In this document: positions 20,155 to 30,824 of the stretch, in pieces
Numbering within the stretch: position 1 is the first letter of the stretch
Layout of the letters: each line of letters starts with the position of its first letter
NCBI GenBank assembly: GCA_026120185.1
Contig: JANUWF010002208.1
Location: 2,728,001 to 2,792,000 of the forward strand
From: Voacanga thouarsii
Lineage: Eukaryota > Streptophyta > Magnoliopsida > Gentianales > Apocynaceae
Length of the DNA: 64,000 nucleotides
Direction of reading: 5' to 3'
The notes under the pieces: generated by a model
Seen by the model: only the letters and a program-made list of their open reading frames with translations
Database searches by the model: none
Told to the model about the DNA's origin: nothing
Program-made: the position numbers and the translations under genes

Positions 20155-21660
20155 ATGACAAGCCCTACTGATAAGAATATTTTGTCCCTGGTCCAAGCCG
20201 ATGCCAGACTGTTTACCTTGGGCCCACGTCTCTTACCTGCAGAGGTTACCGTTGAACACCTACGGTTTGTCTTGCCGGCTGATTTCACTTTCCCTTTGCA
20301 ACAGGATACTTTTACAACCACCACTCTTCCCTTTTCTTTTCGTCATTGGCCCCGCAAACTTAAGAATTACCGAGAATGGAGAGACAGCTGCTACGCCCGA
20401 TTTGGGGCCATTTGGGCACAATGGAGAATTTCAGACGCCATCATGATGACCGATTTCGAGATGGCATTGCCGCCGTTCTTCCCTTTTGGTCCTCGGCAAT
20501 AAACGGCTTCATTTTCTGCATAGGATGTTCTCCCCTACCATTCTTGACATCTACACCATACTTGTCTTCCAATGTGAAGGCGATGAGATCCTGAGGCTTC
20601 ATGACGAAGAAAGCTTACCAGCCGTTGAGGCTCGTCTGGACAAGGCCTCCTCCTCATATGGCAATTTCATCAACGCTCAACGAGGGGTGGAGGATACTCT
20701 TTCAAATCAAGAACAAGCAGCCTTCCTATGGCTTTGGCTATGTAAGTATGTCATTTGTTCCCATTCTGCCGGCATCAGTAATGAGTACCGATACTATGTA
20801 TCGGCTCTCTTACGGAGCAAGCGGTGCTATGACCTTGCCTCTCTGGTTCTCGCCTTGGTCTACCGCACCATTAACCAGCTGATGACTCCTCTTGCCGCTG
20901 GGGAAGACCCGACTAACCTTGGGGGCCCACTTTGGATTGCCCAACTCTGGTTGTATTAGTATTTGTCCAACTTTGGCATCAATCGACTTGCAGGCACCCA
21001 GGAGGACTCTTCCGAACGGGCGACTGGCTATCGGCTACTTCGGGTCCCCGTAAATACTGCTTCTGCCAAAACTATCGTCTCGTATCTTTACCGATGTCGA
21101 GACTTCCATGGTACTATTTTCTTTCCGTATACTGCTCGCCAAGAGGGCCCCCTTTGGTTGAAAAATCTGTCGGAAAGCCCCGAGGCAACACAAGAAACTC
21201 TATGGGCTCAAATCCTGTACCCTCAGGAAATTCTCCTGGGGGCTAAGCCTGGAGCTTGGAGTGCTAAGACCTCTTGTGAGAGGTATAATCCCCATTGCTT
21301 CTCCCGCCAATTTAGGCTGATACAGGACATTCCCGTAGATCCGAGGCACATTTCCTCCTTCTCTGTAAGACCGGTGCTATCGGTTGAAGACGTACAGACT
21401 TTAGCCGAGAGCACCCAGGCTATTCTGAGGTCTTTTGAATTTAAACCCTTCTAGGTGGTGTTGGAAACTTCTCCAAACTTCGATCTATGGTGGAGGCTAC
21501 TGAGTAGAGCCCTGTTCTCCACCCCCATAGGCATCTGGCTTCTGCGAATTCCCGGGCTGGCCGCCTCTTTGCCTGAACCATCGTCTGCTAAGAAAGGAAA
21601 ACAAGTAAAACACCCTGTAAGTCCTGTAATAATGTCGACCTTACATACTCTCTTGGTGTA
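20155..21660 (+). pseudogene. Antisense plant-mobile-domain-like protein, N-terminal domain
   Basis: Start at ATG 20155 (MTSPTDKNILSLVQAD). The reading moves through three frames: 20155-20460, a middle stretch with AAVLPFWSSAINGF (about 20470-20510), then MFSPTILDIYTIL (20525-20563), followed by NQEQAAFLWLWLCKYV (20707-20755), SALLRSKRCYDLASLVLALVY (start 20804) and GGPLWIAQLWLY (about 20921-20956). The order F-W-S-x-N-x-F, SPT-x-x-D, FLWLWL and LxxLQLW-like matches the plant mobile domain (PMD), a domain of transposon origin whose biochemical role is not established. A stop at 20957 and another at 21452 interrupt the same reading. It lies opposite the untranslated 3' region of the Tat element. 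Confidence 0.65.
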
Positions 21661-23101
21661 GAAAACTACTGCTGCTGCTCTAGAGGAGGAAGAAGAGGAG
21701 ATCGAGGTCCCGTCTCTGCTCTGTCAATCAAAGAGGAAACATGAAACACTGACTCCTCCTATTTCCAAGGTTTGCTTCTGGCAATTCTTCTTGTGCTTGG
21801 CTCCTCCAATATTCAATTTTTTCTAATTACCAGCATAATCCTTTATGCAGAAACACAAACAAGGGATAGGTCATCCCGTTATCATCGACACTTCTTCTGA
21901 CTCGGACGAAGATATCCCGCTTCGTACTTTAGCTGAAAGGGCAACTGAAAGGATTGCTCATCCGACAACAGATGCCCCGTTGGTGGAGGCTACAGCTCCT
22001 CCTCCAACGACTGACGTGTCGGCCTCCCTACCGGCTGCAACCTTTCCATCGGTTGAGCTTCCGGCTGCAGAAAGCCCTTCCTCTGTTCCGCCAAGGCCTG
22101 AAAAGCAACCAGTGGCCGATGATGTCGAAACAACGGTGCCTCCCCCCAGCCAGGGAACTGGAAAAACTACTGCTTCCCTGCCGATGCTGATGTTGGCTTC
22201 GGCGTTGGACTTTCTTGATGGTCTCATCGGAGCTTCCTTGCTTACTAAGAGGTCCACTCTGGATAATGTACGCCGTGCCCTTCTGCGGATCGTTCAATTA
22301 GCCGACCCCGACATGCCCCCTACACTTTGGGACTTAGCAATTGGATGCCTGCGGCAAATATGCTTCACCGGTCGCTTCTTATTTGACACGTAGCGCTGTC
22401 GGGATGAAGCGCACGACCAGTTAGAGTTTCTGAAGCTGCATCGAGAAAATGCAGCATTTGCATAAAAAGATCGCCGGGAATTCATGGGTCATCTTACGCT
22501 TCTGCGAACTGATATTGTGGAGGGGAAAGGGAAAATTGAACGACTCAAACATCAAATATCTGAACTCTAGGAAGAACTTGCCTTTGAGAAAAAGGCCTTA
22601 AAGTAGTGGCTTGAATCAGAGAAAAGGCTTCAGGAAACAATCACAGCCATTGATGACTTCCTTTTTCAGAATAATGACGAACGGCTACTGCTAGAAGCAA
22701 AAGAGGAACTGCTCGAAGCTGAACTATCCAATTCTGCCGCCCTCCTGACTGAGATTAAGTCAGGGTGGGATCGCTTTGTGGCTGATCTGAACAAGGTTCT
22801 ACATCCCCCAACTACCGACGAAACAGGCCCTTTCGGGACTTAAACTAAAGAAACGGCCCCTTCGACGGCCGAAACAGGCGTTCCAGAAATGTCTACTGAC
22901 GAGGTGGCCTTGCCTCCTAAAAGAGGAATAGAAACGGAGGCTGAGATGGCTGAAGAAGAGCTCCCGGTTCCTGATCTGCAGCCAACGGAAGCTGCCATGA
23001 TGTCTAGTCAAGCGTTTGTCGAGTCAGAAAATCCAGATCGGCTGGCGATTGTTCCTTATCGGCCAATACTACTGCCCCCTACCCCTTCCGATAATAACTA
23101 A
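21661..23101 (+). pseudogene. Antisense PMD-like protein, acidic and coiled-coil C-terminal part
   Basis: Continuation of the antisense gene. After Glu-rich EEEEEEIEVPSLL (21691-21730) a predicted 81-bp intron joins to HPVIIDTSSDSDEDIPL (21867-21917), a Ser/Asp-rich patch of the SIM-like or NLS-flanking type. Then come Pro/Ala-rich linker, a hydrophobic helix pair (about 22180-22380) and, past a TAG at 22391, a heptad-rich segment with stops at 22464, 22567 and 22605 (for example RENAAFA and ERLKHQISEL). The last open stretch is 22889-23101. Charged coiled-coil tails are known in PMD and transposase-28 type proteins. The function is unknown. Confidence 0.55.
21770..21850 (+). other. Predicted intron in the Tat antisense gene (81 bp)
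   Basis: CCAAG|GTTTGC at the left and TTTATGCAG|AAACAC at the right give a canonical GT-AG intron. It is T-rich, as plant introns are, and has a possible branch sequence CTAAT at 21825. Joining keeps the frame (phase 0) between Lys-rich and acidic segments. Without removal the frame is lost. Confidence 0.5.
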
Positions 23102-23324
23102 TTTCTCTTGTAATGACACTTACGGCTATCTGATCGGCCTTTTGCGATCAGTTCAACATATCAGGACAAAATTTTTGCTCAAGAAGTTTTTCTCTCTCTC
23201 TCTCTCTTTTTTTTTTTACTCACTAGTCCCTTCACAGAACGCCGGATAGTACCATTTCAAAAACTTACCGTTAATTGCTTTACCTGCTTCCTTTCCATCG
23301 GGTGTCATTAGGCGATAAGTTCCT
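23102..23324. other. Spacer between convergent antisense gene and Tat pol
   Basis: No coding sequence. A (CT)n plus T-run lies at 23190-23217 and would act as a purine tract on the minus strand. The two genes of the element converge here. Confidence 0.5.
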
Positions 23325-24595
23325 CCATAAAAAACCTACATTACTAAGAATGGACCTTCCCAGGATGCAAACCACTTACCGTACTTTGGATCCTTTGGTG
23401 CAACGGGGAGGATAGTCTTCCACACCATATCTCCTTCTTGAAAACTTATTTCACGAACTTTTCGATTGTGCACCCTTGCTACCTTCTTCTTGTGTTGTTT
23501 TATATTCTCCAAAGCAACCCAACGATCCATCTCAACCTGGTCTAAGCTCAGGGCCAAAGCTATCTAGTAATCTTCAGCCATTAGACCATGCTGGTAGGCT
23601 ATCCGAGCTGATTGTAATGATATCTCAACAGGTAACATAGCATCCTACCCATAAGTTAGTCTAAACAGAGTAAAATCGGTTGCAGTTTTAGCAGCATTCC
23701 GATGGGCCCATAACACTTCCTGCAACGTCTCATGCCATCTTCTTGGATTGTCTTCTACTGCCTTGCAGATCATGCCGATTAAGGTTTTGTTCGTTGCCTC
23801 TACTTGTTTGTTGGCCTGTGCATAATAGGGAGAAGAGTGGAGCAACTTAACTTTAAACTGTGCTAGGAAATTACGTACCTGGTCTCCTCTAAATACCATC
23901 CCTTGATCCGTTGTTATGGTCTCTGAGATTCCAAGACGGAAGAGAATACTCTGTTGGAAAAAGTTGATAACTACTGTTTGTGTTACTTTGGCCAATAGTT
24001 ATGCCTCTACCCACTTGGTGAAGTAATTCGTTACCACCAATATGAATGTGTACCTTTTTTCTGAAGGTGGATAGATCTTTTCGATGATGTCCAGGGCCCA
24101 TCCACGGAAAGGCCATGGCTTAATGATCGGATGCAATTCCGTGGAAAGAGTGTGCAATAAGGGGCCTTGCTTTTGGCAAGCTTTACAGCCAACCGCATAA
24201 GTATTACAGTCTGTAGTCATGGATGGCTAAAAGAAACCATGACGTTGAAGTGTCCATTTCAACTTTGGGCCCGCTTGATGTGCTCCACATAAGCCTTCGT
24301 GTACCTCTGCCATAATGCGTAATGCTTCTTCTTTGGAGAGACACTTTAAAAGAATTCCAGTGTGATTCCGTCAGAACAAATCATTGCCTACCAATGTAAA
24401 GCTGAGGGCCTTTCGTTTCACCTCTCGAGACGTTTGTCCAGTCGGGTTTCTTAAATAATTAACAATCTCCTGTCGCCAATGTTCTTGAAACTCTGTGTCT
24501 GCTATCTGTTGACACATCACTGCTTTCCTAAAATCTGAAGCTAGCTGAGCTAAATCATTAGCACCTTGGTTTTCTATCCTGGGAACATGAATTAG
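23325..24595 (-). pseudogene. pol: Tat integrase
   Basis: From right to left: zinc domain end CKACQKQG (about 24165-24190), the first catalytic block PWPFRGWALDIIEKI (24060-24110) with the Asp, then VTNYFTKWVEA (24000-24035), and ITTDQGMVFRG (about 23880-23915) with the second Asp. The Glu region is QVEATNKTLIGMI (23770-23810), and the C-terminal part holds RWVALENIKQHKK and FQEGDMVWKTILP (23336-23557). Stops at about 23999 and 24221 and the in-frame TAG at 23648 and 23566 break it. No chromodomain follows, as expected for Tat. Confidence 0.85.
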
Positions 24596-24604
24596 GATAA
24601 CCTC

Positions 24605-25075
24605 CTAGAAATGCTGAAGTAACCCTTTTACCTCCTGTAACTTACCCGACAGCAACGAGTTAGCACATTTATAGTCTCCTACTACTTGTCGGATAACTAC
24701 TTGAGAATCTCCTAAAATTCTAACTACTCGAGCTTCCAGTGCTTTCAGAATCTGTAATCCTAAAAAAAGGGCATCATATTCCGCTTGATTATTAGTTGTT
24801 CCCTTCTTTAACTCAAAGTAGACCTTACCCTGTTGTCCATTCAGAGATTCAAGAACCAGACCAATACCAGCCTTTTGTTGGTTACTTGAGCCATCAAATT
24901 GTAAAACCCATGGTTTCAAAGAAACGTAACTCTGCGGCTTGTCCCCATCCGTTTGTGGTATCTCCAGAGAAGGATGTTCAGCTAAAAAATCTGCAACAGC
25001 TTGTCCTTTCACAGCCCTCAGTGGCACATAAGTTAGAGAAAAAGCATGCAATTTGACCGCCCATTTCAAAAGCAT
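24605..25075 (-). pseudogene. pol: Tat second (archaeal-type) RNase H
   Basis: An open frame of 156 residues. The core starts LQFDGSSNQQKAGIGLVL (about 24840-24905), with the catalytic Asp, followed by TNNQAEYDALFLGLQIL (24740-24800) with the Glu, and ILGDSQVVIRQVVG (24675-24720) with the second Asp. The order D-G-S, N-N-Q-A-E-Y-x-A-L, G-D-S is that of the extra RNase H acquired by Tat elements after the original one degenerated into a connection domain. This is the best preserved domain of the element. Confidence 0.87.
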
Positions 25076-25084
25076 TCAGTAAAG

Positions 25085-26290
25085 GGCGATTCAACAAGAG
25101 TTTGATTAAATCTACCTTACATAGGATATGTACCTCCCTAAATAACAAGTAATGCTCTAGCTTTGTGCATGCATAGTGAAGAGATAAGCATAGTTTTTCA
25201 ATAGGGGTGTACCTGGTCTCCGTATTTAATAGATTTCGGCTAAGGTAGTATACTGCTCTTTCTATCCCTCGCCGGTCATCTTGAGCCAATAAACTGCCGA
25301 TAGATCCTTCCGCAGCTGAGATATATAACTTCATGGGAGACTGGTCATGCGGAGGAGCTAACACCGGTGGATGTGATAAGGCTACCTTGATTTGATCAAA
25401 TGCTACTTGATGCTCAGGCTGCCAGATAAATTCTTGAGATAACTTTAACTGTAACAAAGAAGAAAATACCTTCTGCTTACCTATAGCGTTTGCCAAAAAA
25501 CGCCGTAAAAAATTGATCTTTCCCAAGAAACTTTGTAGCTCTTTCTTCGTTTGAGGCTGTCTTGCTTGCAGAATATCCCGGACCTTATTCTGATCTATCT
25601 CAGTCCCCTTCTAGTGTACTAAAAACCCAAGGAAATTCCCAGCTGTAACTCCAAAGGCACACTTAGCCGGGTTGATCTTCAAGCGGTGCTAACGCATCCA
25701 GAGAAACGCTTGTTCCAGGTCAACTAAGTGTTGTAGAAACATGGGGGATTTTACAACCAAGTCGTCTATGTAGACTTCCATGGTGCTACCGATAAGGTCG
25801 TGGAAGATGAGATTCATAGCCCGTTGAAAGGTGGCCCCAGCGTTCTTCAAACCAAATGGCATAACCACCCATTCAAATAAGCCGATAGACCCCGGGCAAT
25901 GGAACGCCGTTTTGTGTGTATCTTCTTCAGTTATGAATATCTGGTTATACCCTGAATAACCATCCATAAAGTTCAAAAACTGGTTACCTGCAGCATAATC
26001 TACTAACGTATCTGCCATTGGCATAGCATACTCATCCTTTAGAGTGGCTAACGTTTCTGAAGTTTGCAGACCCGTAGTTGACCGTTCTTCTTAATGACCG
26101 GCACAATGTTAGATATCCATTCTGCATACCGGCACGTACGGATGAACCCACATCGGAGTAACCTTTCTACCTCCTTGATCCTGGGTAGTAATGCAGGATT
26201 AAAACGTCTTGCCTGTTGTTTATGGGACTTAAAGCCTTCCTTCACAGGTAGGCGATATTCCATGATACTTCGGTCCGAACCGGGCATCTC
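25085..26290 (-). pseudogene. pol: Tat reverse transcriptase and first RNase H
   Basis: Reading leftward from 26287: MPGSDRSIMEYRLPV, FNPALLPRIKEVERLL (about 26160-26215), NGQLRVC (26070-26090), then after a break MDGYSGYNQIFI (25930-25967), MPFGLKNAGATFQRAMN (25810-25862) and the catalytic YIDD at 25761-25772. The tether and first RNase H follow: FLGKINFLRRFL region at 25490-25530, and ISAAEGSIGSLLAQDD (25285-25335), in which the catalytic Asp of an ordinary RNase H is replaced (SAAE), consistent with a dead connection domain. Stops near 26048, 25690 and 25610. Confidence 0.87.
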
Positions 26291-27010
26291 ATGATAGTCC
26301 CACGCAAAGCAATCTTTGTACCTACAGATCAGACAAGTTTATCTTCTCCCTTTGCTCGGTGGTCAAATGTAAACTTACCTTAGCTGTTCTGTTTTCCCCC
26401 GCTTCTCCTATGTCTACTTCTATTAACGGATCTTGAGCAACGAAGCCAGGAGCTCGTCAGACCTCCGAATCTTCCAGTCGTAGGCCACCTGGTTCCTCAG
26501 TGGTGATCAAGTTATGGGCCATCGTTAGCTTGGCATAATGGCTTGGATTGAAGGTCGGATGATAAAACAGAGCTTCATTCATATGGATTTCTGCTAAAAA
26601 TGAATTAGGATCGGCTGGGATCTACTCTACCCGTTCTCCATCCCAGATCAGTATCATCTGGTGTAAAGTGAACGGTACGCACCGATTTGCATGAATCTAA
26701 TCCCTGCCAAATTAAAAGACCATTTTACTGGTTTTGGACCCGACTGTGACTTCACAAGTGATAACGCCTTCGGCCGTAGCTGCCTCTCCAGTGAAATTAA
26801 CCATCTGTACATCAGTAGGGGACAAATCCAACTTATTTTTACCCAACCGTTTCAAGGTGGAGAAAGGCATTACGTTTAAAACAGCTCCACCATCAACAAA
26901 AACCCGAGTAAGTGGCTTGCCATTGACATGTGCTTTGATGTACAAGGGCCTGAGGTGGTTAACATTTTGGGCTGTTGGAATGGGAAAGAGCATCCCCTCC
27001 GGGGGCATTT
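26291..27010 (-). pseudogene. pol: Tat protease and linker to RT
   Basis: The frame from 27008 starts MPPEGMLFPIPTAQNVNHLR and holds the protease centre VFVDGGAVLNVMP (about 26865-26903). The motif is Asp-Gly-Gly-Ala rather than Asp-Ser/Thr-Gly-Ala; DGGA is the usual Tat form. It is open to 26712. The rest, to 26291, is linker with several stops. Confidence 0.82.
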
Positions 27011-28460
27011 AGACATCCACCAACTCTACTGCGGCTCTTTCTTCTACATGAAAATCCTCTTCCGTGGATTCTTGACGAGAGGTGGCTTGGAAACTTAATG
27101 GCAATATGCTGAGCATATTTTGGCCATTATCAGGGACTAATTGTTCTTCCACCCAGGCATCAACTAGCCGCCTTTGTTGTGCCCGCTTCCACTGCTCTCG
27201 TCTTTTTTGGGACTTTGATGATCGGGAACAGAGGCCAGGCAGAAATGTCTCATTTTGGGGTATCTGCACTGTTAGTTTCCCTTCTTTGCCATGAAAATGT
27301 GCTACAAAAGAGGGAGGAGATAAACGGGTAAAAACTGATGGTTTATCATCCAATCTCTGGAATGCTTGTTCTATCCCCCCAGGCTTGTTATTTCCTGTAT
27401 GTTCTTCCTGTTTCCCACATATTGTTTGCAGCATATATGCGTCGGCTAACGGGAATGGATCCGTGTCTACCAAAGTCTCTTCCTTTTTATCTGCAAACTT
27501 CAATCTTCCATCCTGGATAGCCTTTTGAATAATGTTTCTGAAAATAATACAACTATTAGTACTATGCGAGAAAGAGTTATGCCATTTACAGTACATTTTT
27601 CCTTTCAACTCTTCCTGACTGGGGACCTTGTGTCCATAAGCCAGGCGAATCTACTTATCTGCCACCAATTGGTCCAAAATTTGCTCAGCTTTTGAGACGT
27701 CAAACGAATAGGAAGGTCCTGATGTGGCAATTTCATCATTTCCTTTGCCGGCTTCAAGTGAGGACACGTATAGGATGCGCCCTTTTCCAATTCTGCTGCC
27801 ATTACCTCTATAGCCTGCTCTCCGTCTTCCTCATTTGTGTCGTCTATGACGGATATCATTGTCTGGCCATGAGAAAACTTAACGGAACACCTCTTCTCTT
27901 TCTCCTTGATCATCTTTTCTATTCTGACAGCGTGAGACAACAGCCAGGATAAATCCGAGAAGTCTTGGAGAATGAGACGTTCTTTGAGCTGCGGATGCAT
28001 CCTGCTAATAGCAATCCTTGCACATTCTATTTCAGGCAACTGGGTTGTACATTTGGACTTAGCTTGCCAGAAACGCTCAATAAAATATGCAACATCTTCT
28101 GATCCCTTTTGCTTTATTGCTAGAAGGTCCGCGATGGAAACTTCCAGTACCGATTTAAAGAAACGTTGGTGAAACATTCTTTCCATGTCAGCCCAGGAGT
28201 ATATAGAATTAGGAACTAGATTGGCATGCCATGTGAATGTCGCTCCTGTCAAGGATAATGAAAATAGTTGTAACTTATGTCATTCATTGTTCCCCAACTC
28301 ACCGCATTGTGCTGTGAATCTTCCGATGTGTTCTATGGTGGACTTATTGTTTTCACCAGAAAATGTTGAAAACTCTAGCAGCTTGTAACCTCGAAGGAGC
28401 ACTACCATGGAATCCACCCATTCAGGGTAAGGTTTTGGTATACCAGCCGATCCCGTGACT
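27009..28460 (-). pseudogene. gag: Tat gag core
   Basis: Frame 28252-27605 holds the retrotransposon gag domain: MTGATFTWHANL, SWADMERMFHQRFF (about 28140-28185), and LLAIKQKGSEDVAYFIERFW (about 28065-28125). The preceding part of the domain lies up to 28460 across a stop at 28253. Frame 27608-27009 begins with YCKWHNSFSHSTNSC (27550-27595), the Cys/His element that Tat elements use in place of a normal CCHC knuckle, and runs on as the gag-protease linker. A stop between the two frames at about 27605. Confidence 0.82.
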
Positions 28461-29246
28461 ACCGTCAGAATGTTTCCGTTACCATATCCACTGGCTGGTA
28501 CGGCTGTTGAAACTGAGGAGAAGGACTTTGCATGATAGGTCGGGGACCTTGCCCTGTGGATGGCTCAATATTTCCAATTCCCTGCCCTGGGTTAGCTGCT
28601 GTAGTTGCTAGATATAAAGGAGGGTAGGGAACAGAGTAACTCGTCTGCCCTCCAAAAGGCGGCATGTTTCCCCTAACAAGGTTTGGCCCAGCTTCATAAG
28701 TCAATGGTAACCCTGTTATTGGGACCGGACTTCTGCCTGGAAACATTTCTGCTGGCACCATGTTTTGAGCCATCACTCCTGGAACTTGATGCCCCCCGGT
28801 AGTAGGGAAACTCATTTCTCTTCGCAAGAGGCGCACTAAGCTATGAGAGGGTGCACCATCAGTCGACAGCATGGGGTATGCAGGGGCCGTGTTTGTCCCT
28901 TGAGCATGGTAACCTGATGGCTGAGTAAAGGTTTGCGAATTCTGCCTCTGTGCAAATTGTTGGAGCTCATTCTGAAGCAGAGGTCGAAAAATAGTAGCAA
29001 CTGCGGAATAAGCCCCTGTAAGAGCTCGCCAGTACATTGTTCCATAGTATGTCAAATAGCAGTCAATGAGATGGACATCGACTGAGACACCGGTGGTGGG
29101 GGTGAGAACTGACCCTCCTGCTCCACAGAAGTACCCTGAGTACAACTGGTAGTAGTGACCGCAGGATCAAAGACTCCCCGGAGAGCACGGACTGGGGGTC
29201 GCTCGGATGTCTCCGGTGCCTGTGGTTGTTGTGAATTGTTTGTCAT
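28461..29246 (-). pseudogene. gag: Tat gag N-terminal region
   Basis: Likely start at ATG 29246 (MTNNSQQPQAPETSERPPV) about 65 bases after the LTR; an in-frame ATG at 29294 is also possible. The reading changes frame near 29090-29130 and continues in 29145-28465, a low-complexity Gln/Pro/Gly-rich segment (for example ELQQFAQRQNSQTFTQPSGY). No catalytic features. The start is a choice by position only. Confidence 0.6.
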
Positions 29247-29310
29247 TGTTCGTCCTGACCACAATAGCATGCGAATACTGACCTCTGGTCCCACTGGGCG
29301 TGCTAATCTG

Positions 29311-30013
29311 TGTTGTTGTTAAAATAGGGAGCCGATGCAAATGGGGATCGGCTTCACATCCGATAAACACAAACGATCTGATATGGTGAAACGGAAAATG
29401 GTATCAGATCTTTTTTTAATCAAGGAACCAGGTTCCTTGAACTTACTATAGAAAGGGTTCAAGAAAGTCAGTTGAGAATGCTCAACGGAAGGACCTTTCT
29501 AGAAGAATAGAATGATACTTGTATTAATTTACTTAAAGGAAAGTACAGAAAACATCTGATATTGAAACAAGACGAAAAGAAAACTGTAAAGAAAAGCTGT
29601 AAACAAAACGATAGAGAAAAAGCTAAAACAAAGCAGTAAGAAAGCTATAAGGAAACGAGATTCTAAACTAAAAAATTGTAAATGACGATGAAGTAGAAAA
29701 AATTGAAGTTGCACGTTGCTGGATGATGCGTTCTTTCTTGGTTCTGGGCACTGCTCCCATTTTATACTTGCTGCAAACAAGCCCTTAGCAAATCGTGGAG
29801 TTTCTTCCGGCCAAAGATGCTCCTAACGGTCATGTGGAATACTTGCGCCGAAAGATTAGGGATCTGTTTTCCTTCTTATCGGCTTCGTAGTGCTAATGTT
29901 GACCATGAACATTGGCTACTTGAAATTTTGACTTCATCGGCTAGCCCCAATTTATCAAATCGACATCGGCTTAAAGTAACCGTTGTATCGGCTCGACAAA
30001 GTTGACGTCAACA
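29311..30013 (-). repeat. Tat 5' LTR (703 bp)
   Basis: Aligns with 19124-19825 throughout. The adjoining 20 bases (29291-29310) read, on the minus strand, CAGATTAGCACGCCCAGTGG; GCACGCCCAGTGGG is the type of sequence found at Tat primer sites, but I could not match it to a tRNA with confidence. Confidence 0.92.
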
Positions 30014-30018
30014 GTACC

Positions 30019-30824
30019 AAATTAGTCTCTCCACATTTTTGAAGCACTCTTACTAAATTCTTCAAACATAGCTCAAAAGAATATCCAAAGATAGAGAAAT
30101 CATCCTGTAATACCTCCATTATATCACTAATCAATTCCTTCAAATATAGTCATTATACACCTCTGAAACGTATCTAGACCATTGTAAAGACCAAAAAGCA
30201 TCATTTGATATGCAAAAGTGCCCAAAAAGACACATGAAAGTAGTCTTTTCTTGGTCTTCTGAAGCTATTGGAAGCAATAACATATGTGGCCAACTATCTT
30301 TTCTAGCATTTGATCAATAAAAAAAAGAGTAAAGTAGTCTTTCTTGTAACTTCATTTAGTTTCCTATAGTTGATGCACATTCTCCAATCTGTCACAAATC
30401 TAGTCGGAATTAGCTTATTTCTCTCATTAGAAACTACAGTTATACCTCCTTTCTTGGGAACCACTTGAGTTAGGCTCACCCACATGCTATCTGATATAGG
30501 GTAAGTTATTCCTGCATCAAGAAATTTGATCACTTCACTTTTGACCACCTCCTTCATGTTTGGACTTAACCTTCGCTGAGGTTGCACTACAAACTTGGCA
30601 TATTCTTTTAATAAAGTCTTATGTGTGCAGAAGGATGGACTAATCATCTTTATATTAATAATTTTCCATGCTATAGCTTTCTTTTGCCTTTTCAAAACTT
30701 GAACCAACTGTAGCTTTTGCTCCTCTAAATCTTTGGCAATTTGTTTCCTTATACCAAAAATGCATATTCTAAATGGCTGGGTAGCTCTTTCAACTCCAAT
30801 TTTGATGGATCCTTAATACATGGT
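30019..30824 (-). pseudogene. pol: Athila RT, N-terminal and central part
   Basis: Frame 30707-30303 carries QVLKRQKKAIAWKI, ISPSFCTHKTLL, QPQRRLSPNMKEVVKSEVIK (about 30510-30570), DAGITYPISDSMWVS and WRMCINYRKLNE (about 30340-30376). The next piece, 30143-30019, holds the polymerase box degraded to VLQDDFSIFG (about 30083-30113) and ends CGETNLVL, exactly where the Tat element inserted; it resumes at 19118. Upstream (30710-30824) the reading KDPSKLELKELPSHLEY leads out to the solo LTR. The wording is Athila-specific. Multiple stops. Confidence 0.88.

Larger units (their letters stand above)
19124..30013 (-). mobile_element. Tat-lineage Ty3/gypsy element with an antisense gene
   Basis: The LTRs at 19124-19825 and 29311-30013 start TGTTGTT and end GTCAACA on the plus strand. 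GTACC is duplicated at 19119-19123 and 30014-30018. gag-pol is on the minus strand (29246 to about 23325) and includes a second, archaeal-type RNase H after the RT module, the hallmark of the Tat clade. Between the end of pol and the 3' LTR lies a 3 kb gene on the opposite strand (20155-23101). Tat elements such as Retand, Grande and RIRE2 are known to carry extra, sometimes antisense, ORFs there. The LTRs are similar but have diverged at many positions, so it is younger than Athila and older than Copia A. Confidence 0.92.

Noticed and set aside
20115..20324. Minus-strand frames opposite the Tat antisense gene
   Set aside because: They overlap the PMD-like reading and show no gag-pol similarity; pol has already ended at about 23325.
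29529..29780. Minus-strand frame in the Tat LTR with hydrophobic residues (also at 19167-19526)
   Set aside because: Present because the LTR is duplicated; the TTC/TTT-rich sequence gives Phe and Leu by composition. Not a membrane protein.
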